DNA from: Verrucomicrobiales bacterium
Lineage (GTDB): Bacteria > Verrucomicrobiota > Verrucomicrobiia > Verrucomicrobiales > Akkermansiaceae
Reading direction: 5' to 3'
Length of the DNA: 12,345 bases
Assembly (NCBI GenBank): GCA_002729295.1
Contig: PBTU01000161.1
Coordinates: forward strand, 1 to 12,345
The stretch's first letter is position 1, and the number at the start of each line of letters is the position of its first letter. Below the pieces are notes generated by a model. The model did no database searches and had not been told where the DNA came from. It saw only the letters and a program-made list of their open reading frames with translations. A program made the translations under genes and the position numbers. Shown piece after piece: positions 7,042 to 12,345 of the stretch.

Positions 7042-9517
7042 TGCGTTGGATTGGTTTTTTTCGGTAGATGAAAGAGTCCGAGGTCAACAAAGACAAGACG
7101 ACCATTTTAAAACTTCCACCGCTTTTCACGTAAGCGGCTTCAGCATCTATTAAAGTTTGTGAATCGGAAAGCATTTCATTTCGCCCCATGAAGTAGCGGA
7201 AGGCGTGCCGAATGATCGACTGCTGCACTCTACGGGACTTGGCGAGCCGATCAATCAATTCAAAGGCATCCTTGACCTCTCCGTCCAATGCCATATCGCC
7301 TGTTCCTTCAAGGAATCCGGCCGAATTCAAGGGTTTGGTCTTATAAGTATGCGCGCCAAACTTCCCCTCCCCCTTTTTTAGGACATTTTCAGGATGCTCC
7401 AGGGATTCGTTCAAACGATAGCGGCCGAAGTCATCGAAGACTTCGAAAGTTAACCCGAGCGGATTCATTTGCACGTGACACTTCCAGCACTCCTCCTTCG
7501 AAGTCACGCCGTCCAACCTTTCCCGCAAGGTGCGATGGTGATCCTCCGGAATTTGAGCATCCACCGTGATCGGAACATCCGGCACATAGCCCGCTAGCAG
7601 TTTTTCACGAACCCACCTTCCGCGCCGCACCGGATCAGTCTCGGTGTTTTGGGAATGCGCTACCAACCAAGCCGGATGGGTCAGGATTCCTTTCCGATTG
7701 CGAACCTGGAACGGCTGCGCCGTCGGAAAGTCCCAGTAATCCTGATCGGTGTATTTCCCATTCCCTCCAATCGGCCCACTACCAGCCGATTTCGGCAAGC
7801 TATAAACCTCGGCGTAACTGAACTTCTGTCCGCCATGATAAAACCACGGAGATGTCGCCGGAGTAATTCCACGACCAAAGGTCACTTTAAAATACTGCAT
7901 GAACCTCTGGAAGTCTCTCCCGGTTCGCTTGTCGTCGGCCTTAGTAATCTTAATCGCCTTCAACACCTCACGATACCTCTCAAAATTCTCCACAACAAAT
8001 TTCTTGGGATCGTCCTCCCATCCGGTGTCCTTCAGCGCTTCCCAAACCGCTTTCCAACTCGCGATGATTTTCGCCCCCTCTTCATTGTTATGACGATGAA
8101 GCACAAAAAAATCATCCGTCGTGAGGAGCTTCCCAAAGACATCCTGATCCTCCTTCAGAACCCAATCAACCACCTTATCAGCCTCATTGGTCACCCAACC
8201 CGCCGTCCCGGAATAGCCTCTCGAAGAATTCATAAACGCACCACCACTTCGGGCGGTATCCTTAAAAACCTTGGTGCTATTTGGATAACCGAAGAACTCG
8301 CGGAAGAAGCGATTAATCTTCGGGTGAGACACTTTGTGTGAGCGCAGATGCAGGCCATTCACCGTCGGGTCTACCTCCCCGAGAAATGCTTTCTCATCCT
8401 TGAGCAAACGCAGGACTTCCCGTCGATAATCCTCCCTTGTATTCAGCCGACCTTCCTCCGCCGCCTTAACCAGAGCTTCATCAGGGTTGCGGTCGCTGAG
8501 TGCATAGGCAATAGCGTAGCTCGCTTCCCGGGGAGACAGTTTCCGGCGCCCTTCTTGATCCAATTCGCCATCCCCAAACTCAAGCCGATACATAAACTCC
8601 GACTTCAGCAGCACACTCACCAACATCTGACGCAAGCCTTCGGTATTCCCACCCAGCGCAATACTCTCCTTCAAAAGCGCGAGGTGATTCTTCAACTCCT
8701 CCTCGCTGGCCTGACGTTGCAACACACATTGATACTGCGCGTGGATCGCCGAAGCCATTTCTGTCTCAGTCGGAGCTGATTTCTGAGTAACAATCACCGA
8801 GAATGCTTCCGGAGTATTCCCCGGACGCCACTTGTCTTTGGGGTTCTCAAATTCATTCGCCTTCATCTCCCCATTCTTAACCCGCGCCTCCCTAAGCTGC
8901 TTTCGCGAAATCCAATCGGCATTCGTCAACATCGTCAACAAATGTCCGCCATCCAGAGTCGTGGTGTCGTAATAACGAACACCGGCATAGTCCGGAAGAA
9001 TGATCGGAACAGTCACCCCATAAAAAGTCCGCTGACGCTCTTTCGCCTCAAGCCCAAAAACCGCATTGACTCGCTCAATAAAAATCTGGGGACTCACCAA
9101 CCATCTTCGAGAAGGCGTGAAGGGCTTCTCTTTAATCTCACCACTGAAGAGTTTCTCATGATCCACGTAGTTCCCATAATCGGGATAGCGTAACTTGTCT
9201 TCCAAAGTCGACGCATTGCGCTTCTTCAACTCGCCCGCCACCCAAACGAGCATCTCCTTGCGCTCCGAAACGCTCGGTTGCTTCTTTTTCTTCTTCGGAG
9301 GCATCTGCCCGAAATAAAGCTGCTCCTGAACCTTGTTGAAGACATCAAGCCTTACCTCCAGCGGAAGCGCGTCCAATTGATCCAGCCGGAGATCGCCCTT
9401 CTGCTCCCATTCGTCGTGACAGGAATAACAGTAGCTCTCTAGAAACACCTCCGGCTCGATAGCCATCGCGGGCGCGAGCGACAAAGCAGTGAAAATGATG
9501 CCCCATCGTTTTTTCAT
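7034..9517 (-). CDS. DUF1592/DUF1588/DUF1585 protein with c-type heme motif (planctomycete cytochrome type)
   Basis: This is an 827-residue exported protein. The open frame extends upstream to 9622, but the Met at 9517 begins a proper signal peptide (MKKRWGIIFTALSLAPAMA), so I chose it; no clear Shine-Dalgarno precedes it. CYSCH at residues 30-34 in the mature N-terminus is a heme-c attachment motif, followed by the GQMPPKKKKKQ segment usual for this cytochrome domain. Then come DUF1595-like (about 265-315), DUF1592 (about 325-600, with KLSPREASYAIAYALSDRNPD shortened here to its core), DUF1588 (about 610-705, GILTHPAWL and a second CxxCH at 677-681 followed by NPLGLTFE) and DUF1585 (about 750-822, FRYFMGR and SDSFIYRK). 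The family is thought to act in extracytoplasmic electron transfer or polymer processing, but no reaction is proven. It overlaps the DUF1552 gene by 8 nt, forming the usual pair. Confidence 0.9.
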   Translation of the reverse strand: MKKRWGIIFTALSLAPAMAIEPEVFLESYCYSCHDEWEQKGDLRLDQLDALPLEVRLDVFNKVQEQLYFGQMPPKKKKKQPSVSERKEMLVWVAGELKKRNASTLEDKLRYPDYGNYVDHEKLFSGEIKEKPFTPSRRWLVSPQIFIERVNAVFGLEAKERQRTFYGVTVPIILPDYAGVRYYDTTTLDGGHLLTMLTNADWISRKQLREARVKNGEMKANEFENPKDKWRPGNTPEAFSVIVTQKSAPTETEMASAIHAQYQCVLQRQASEEELKNHLALLKESIALGGNTEGLRQMLVSVLLKSEFMYRLEFGDGELDQEGRRKLSPREASYAIAYALSDRNPDEALVKAAEEGRLNTREDYRREVLRLLKDEKAFLGEVDPTVNGLHLRSHKVSHPKINRFFREFFGYPNSTKVFKDTARSGGAFMNSSRGYSGTAGWVTNEADKVVDWVLKEDQDVFGKLLTTDDFFVLHRHNNEEGAKIIASWKAVWEALKDTGWEDDPKKFVVENFERYREVLKAIKITKADDKRTGRDFQRFMQYFKVTFGRGITPATSPWFYHGGQKFSYAEVYSLPKSAGSGPIGGNGKYTDQDYWDFPTAQPFQVRNRKGILTHPAWLVAHSQNTETDPVRRGRWVREKLLAGYVPDVPITVDAQIPEDHHRTLRERLDGVTSKEECWKCHVQMNPLGLTFEVFDDFGRYRLNESLEHPENVLKKGEGKFGAHTYKTKPLNSAGFLEGTGDMALDGEVKDAFELIDRLAKSRRVQQSIIRHAFRYFMGRNEMLSDSQTLIDAEAAYVKSGGSFKMVVLSLLTSDSFIYRKKPIQRNE

Positions 9518-9679
9518 GCCAGTGAGGCGGATTGGAAAAGATCGAAAAGCCATAAGAGACGACAAAAAATGGCAACCAAGCATCACCTGACATACCCAAC
9601 AAGAGCAAATGGCATTCCGCAACTAAAATCAGCCCACCAACCCTGCTTGAAAACGATCAGGATTATCCACTTCGCCGAA
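9518..9679 (-). other. 162-nt gap between the two gene pairs, with a hairpin at the upstream gene's end
   Basis: This is the longest gap between adjacent genes in the minus-strand cluster that holds no gene remnant. A 6-bp stem, CTTCGC (9670-9675) with GCGAAG (9684-9689), encloses the DUF1501 stop codon, but no T-run follows on the minus strand, so it is not a standard terminator. I see no convincing -35/-10 pair before the DUF1592 gene. The gap could separate two transcripts or be a processed spacer within one. Confidence 0.3.
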
Positions 9680-11116
9680 TTACGCGAAGACATCCATCAC
9701 CGCTTTTCCGTGACCGTCCTTGGTAGCAAAGAAGGGGCGCTTTTCGACATCAAAAGCTGTCTTGGGGCTGATTCCCATCGCCGTGAAAATCGTGGCGTGC
9801 AGATCTTCTACAGGAACCGGGTTCTCCACCGCGAGCAAGGGTCGTTCATCCGCAGTCTTCCCGTAAAGTCCGCCCTTTTTCACTCCACCGCCAAACATCG
9901 CCACACTCGTTCCACCGGTGAAGTGCCGATGAAGGCCATATTGCTTCATCTCCGTGAGCTTGTCAGTCCGGGCACGGGATTGATCCTTGGCATTTGACCC
10001 GGGCCTTCCTTCAATCATCATGTCCCGGCTGAACTCACTCGCGATCACCACGAGCGTCCGGTCCAGCAATCCCCGCTCTTCCAAATCGAGAATCAACTGC
10101 GCAATCGGCGCATCGATTTCCTTCTTCAAACGAGCCACCGTAGAGTGCCCGTTCTCGTGAGTATCAAAGTGGACAAAAGGAATGTATTCCGTCGTCACTT
10201 CAACAAAGCGCGCGCCCTCCTCAACCAGACGACGCGCCAAAAGACATCCCTGTCCAAAACGACCGGTGTCATACTTCTCAACCGATTCCTTGGGTTCAAG
10301 TGTCAGATCGAAGGCGCCTTTCTCTTTCGATTGCAACAGGCGATGCGCCGACTCCATCGAACGCAACATCGACTCCTGCTGAAAGTCGCTCATGTATTCC
10401 CGGTTGGGATTTTGATCAATGAGCTTTTTGAAATGCTTGTAGCGATTCGCAAAGCGCCCCGGCTCCATCCCTTTCGGCGGCTGTACCGAGCGCACGGCAT
10501 CTTTAGGATAAGGAAGATTCATCGGCCCAAATTCCGAGCCAAAAAAACCACCCGTGGTGAAAGCTTTGAGTTCTTCTTTTTCGCCAACTCCTTCGAGTCG
10601 TTGCCCGATGTTAATGAAAGGCGGGATAACAGGATTCTTCGGACCCAACACCTTGCCCATCCAGGCCCCAATGTGCGGAGCCGCCACCGTAAGCGGCGGA
10701 ACATATCCGGTATGCCAATGATACTGATGACGGGAGTGTAAAATATGCCCGAGGTCGGGTTGCACTGCAGACCGAATCAAAGTGCCCCGGTCCATCACCT
10801 GGGCGATCTTCTCCATCCCCTTAGTGATCTTGATATTGTCTACCGCAGTATCGATGGCCGGGAAAGTGCTCAGGATCTTATCGACCTCCAGACCCTTCTC
10901 ATAAGGAAAGTAGCGTTTCGGATCAAAGGTATCCGGCGCGGCCATTCCACCGGCGAGCCAAATCAAAATACAGGAATCGGCCTTCGCCTCGGGATGCTTC
11001 ACCTCGGCAGAATTCGCCAGAGCTCTCGCTCCGCTACCACCCAATGCGGCCAGCGAAGCAGCGCTCAACTTTTTGACGAAATCTCGTCGCGTTCTTTGTT
11101 CTTCCGGAGTCATCAT
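9680..11116 (-). CDS. DUF1501 family protein, Tat-exported (alkaline phosphatase/sulfatase-like fold)
   Basis: The product is 478 residues from the ATG at 11116 (a second ATG follows at 11113). The open frame runs on to 11293, but that part overlaps the upstream gene and is not needed: the 11116 start lies 1 nt after the preceding stop and leads straight into a twin-arginine signal (TRRDFVK at 9-15, then an Ala-rich segment to about residue 34). Family landmarks are ILIWLAGGMAAPDTFDPK (50-67), FDTHENGH (317-324), DLEERGLLDRTLVVIASEFSRD (344-365), HRHF (396-399) and GGGVKKGGLYGKT (409-421). DUF1501 is placed in the alkaline phosphatase/sulfatase superfamily, and the His/Asp-rich blocks would be metal ligands by that analogy. 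The reaction is unproven. Its tight coupling to the PSD1 gene upstream is the standard arrangement for this pair. Confidence 0.9.
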   Translation of the reverse strand: MMTPEEQRTRRDFVKKLSAASLAALGGSGARALANSAEVKHPEAKADSCILIWLAGGMAAPDTFDPKRYFPYEKGLEVDKILSTFPAIDTAVDNIKITKGMEKIAQVMDRGTLIRSAVQPDLGHILHSRHQYHWHTGYVPPLTVAAPHIGAWMGKVLGPKNPVIPPFINIGQRLEGVGEKEELKAFTTGGFFGSEFGPMNLPYPKDAVRSVQPPKGMEPGRFANRYKHFKKLIDQNPNREYMSDFQQESMLRSMESAHRLLQSKEKGAFDLTLEPKESVEKYDTGRFGQGCLLARRLVEEGARFVEVTTEYIPFVHFDTHENGHSTVARLKKEIDAPIAQLILDLEERGLLDRTLVVIASEFSRDMMIEGRPGSNAKDQSRARTDKLTEMKQYGLHRHFTGGTSVAMFGGGVKKGGLYGKTADERPLLAVENPVPVEDLHATIFTAMGISPKTAFDVEKRPFFATKDGHGKAVMDVFA

Positions 11117-11117
11117 C

Positions 11118-12345
11118 TTAACGAACGATTTGGTATTCAGGTTGCATGAAGACGAGCCAGAGCAGGTCTTCGATCGATTGCGCATCACGACCATCGCCAA
11201 TGACACTCGATAAAACCCTACGCTCTCCCGCCAAAGGAGCACGCGAAAAGGCATGACGAAAAACCCAATCAACCATCTCGCCACTCTCCTCACCCTTTCT
11301 CGCGAATGCCTGCGCGCCCTTCTGCATATGATTCGCCATCAAATCTCCATTCGCCAAGTCAATCGCCTGCAAAGTTGTCAAATCACGAGGCCGCGAGGTA
11401 ACCACCTGATCACGATGCGGCCGTCCGAGTGAGCGCATGAGAAAATCATTCCTCACCAAGGCCGCTCTCACCGGCGGGATATTGCCACCTCCACTCACCG
11501 CAAGAATCTGCTTTGGATCTAGAATCTCCCCCCAGGGCCCCGTCGAGTGATCGTGCAATTCCGCCGCCGACTTCCATTGTCCTCCCGGCGGCCGGGCCTG
11601 CCACGAGCCATCAGAAATCGCCGCGACCTGCTTTCCTCCCCGAGTCATGACAATCTCGCCAATAAAACCCGCCGAGCCACCAAACATCTCGGCGTCCACT
11701 TCGATCAAATTATCACCCTTCCTCAAGGTCTTGGTCAGATCCGCCACCACCGGCTTCTGCCAGTCCCGCGAAGACGCCACCTTTACCCCATTCACCTTCA
11801 TCACGAAGGCATTGTCGCAAGTCGCGATCAGCCTTGCTGATACGGGAACCTCGGTGAGCTTAAGGGTCTTTCGAAGCTGCGATTTTTTTCCGGTCTTCCC
11901 CTGGTGCCAAATCCACTTGGCCGAAATCGGCTGAGGGGTGATACTCGTCTTCGTCGATTTTTTCTCATCCGGAATCGCCCGATCAACCTTTCCCGCCGCT
12001 TTACCCGGAGAAACCCCGCTCACCTGCCAGATCGTATCGAGTAGTTGCTCGGCCGTCATCCGCTTCGCGATCGGGCCACGAAATTGATAACCCTCCCCGG
12101 GTTCTTTTTCCAATATCACACTTCGCGACTGATAAGCCTTCGAGTTCATGATAAAACGAACGAGCTTTTTTAAATCGTATCCATCCTCGGCAAATCGCAC
12201 CGCCAGATAATCGAGCAAGTCCTCGTTCCACGGCTTGGAATCAAGAGCGTCAACCGGATGAGCAATTCCCCGCCCCATCAATCGCTCCCAGTATCGATTC
12301 ACCAAGGTCCGCGTGAATCTGCCATTCTCCTCATGCGTCATGAGC
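11118..12345 (-). CDS. PSD1-type protein, DUF1553 C-terminal region with a beta-sandwich insert (5' partial)
   Basis: The frame is open to the window edge, so the N-terminal part (usually heme domain and DUF1549) is missing. An ATG at 12341 is internal: it falls within the DUF1553 opening motif, TRTLVNRYWERLMGRGI. About 408 residues are seen. DUF1553 landmarks are NEDLLDYLAVRF, DLKKLVRFIMNSKAYQSRS and KRMTAEQLLDTIW (to about residue 105). The rest follows at 285-407: VRAALVRNDFLMRSLGRP, TTLQAIDLANGD and FRHAFSRAPLAGE. Between them, about residues 138-275, lies an extra domain starting AKWIWHQG with DNAFVMKVNGVKV and ADLTKTLRKGDNLIEVDAE. This looks like the galactose-binding-like beta-sandwich found in glycosidases such as rhamnosidases, so a glycan-binding role is inferred. 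The stop codon is 1 nt from the DUF1501 start. Confidence 0.88.
   Translation of the reverse strand, partial: LMTHEENGRFTRTLVNRYWERLMGRGIAHPVDALDSKPWNEDLLDYLAVRFAEDGYDLKKLVRFIMNSKAYQSRSVILEKEPGEGYQFRGPIAKRMTAEQLLDTIWQVSGVSPGKAAGKVDRAIPDEKKSTKTSITPQPISAKWIWHQGKTGKKSQLRKTLKLTEVPVSARLIATCDNAFVMKVNGVKVASSRDWQKPVVADLTKTLRKGDNLIEVDAEMFGGSAGFIGEIVMTRGGKQVAAISDGSWQARPPGGQWKSAAELHDHSTGPWGEILDPKQILAVSGGGNIPPVRAALVRNDFLMRSLGRPHRDQVVTSRPRDLTTLQAIDLANGDLMANHMQKGAQAFARKGEESGEMVDWVFRHAFSRAPLAGERRVLSSVIGDGRDAQSIEDLLWLVFMQPEYQIVR

Noticed and set aside
7649..8341. 230-codon plus-strand open frame within the DUF1592 gene
   Set aside because: Antisense to a well-supported gene with family motifs throughout; no domain or ribosome-binding site.
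9518..9622. N-terminal extension of the DUF1592 protein to 9622
   Set aside because: The extra 35 residues are Cys-rich and unlike the family, and a proper signal peptide begins at the Met at 9517.
11117..11293. N-terminal extension of the DUF1501 protein to 11293
   Set aside because: It would overlap the PSD1 coding sequence by about 175 nt and bury the Tat signal; the ATG at 11116 fits the operon spacing.
12339..12341. ATG at 12341 as the start of the PSD1 protein
   Set aside because: It lies inside the DUF1553 opening motif, and the frame stays open to the window edge, so it is an internal Met.
1..12345. CRISPR array, tRNA, rRNA, insertion sequence or integrase
   Set aside because: No regularly spaced repeats, tRNA-like cloverleaf, rRNA signature, transposase frame or terminal inverted repeats were seen.

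Overview
The window most likely comes from the chromosome of a member of the Verrucomicrobiota, with Planctomycetota as the alternative. It carries several families expanded in those phyla: PSD1-type (DUF1549/DUF1553), DUF1501, DUF1592/DUF1588/DUF1585 'planctomycete cytochrome' and DUF1552 proteins. LamG and autotransporter-associated (PATR-like) beta-helix domains point the same way. The assignment rests on family composition only; no rRNA or tRNA gene is present to confirm it.

Layout. Bases 1-95 (+) are the last 30 codons of a LamG-type protein, followed by an intrinsic-terminator-like hairpin. Bases 96-357 hold that terminator, a second hairpin and a doubtful 23-codon ORF with a good Shine-Dalgarno. 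Everything from 358 to 12345 is on the minus strand. In transcription order it is: a 5'-truncated PSD1 protein (12345-11118) with a beta-sandwich insert; a Tat-exported DUF1501 protein (11116-9680), 1 nt downstream; a DUF1592-family c-type cytochrome protein (9517-7034); a Tat-exported DUF1552 protein (7041-5647) overlapping it by 8 nt; a second, decayed DUF1552 copy (5647-5132) with three in-frame stops; a metallophosphoesterase-TM-LamG-beta-helix fusion (5059-2351); a secreted gluzincin metallopeptidase (2293-1553); and a secreted seven-bladed FG-GAP/VCBS propeller (1536-358).

How the genes may work together. The first four intact genes form two modules of the kind usual in these phyla: PSD1 + DUF1501 and DUF1592 + DUF1552. 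In each, a large protein sits next to a Tat-exported partner. The three downstream genes add a lectin/beta-helix protein anchored in the inner membrane, a secreted protease and a secreted calcium-binding propeller. Nearly every product is predicted to act outside the cytoplasm. The one cytoplasmic catalytic domain (the phosphoesterase) is tethered through a membrane helix to an extracytoplasmic lectin/beta-helix arm. A surface polymer-processing role is a reasonable inference, but no substrate can be read from the sequence. The most unusual items are the phosphoesterase fusion and the single-frame, triple-nonsense DUF1552 remnant.
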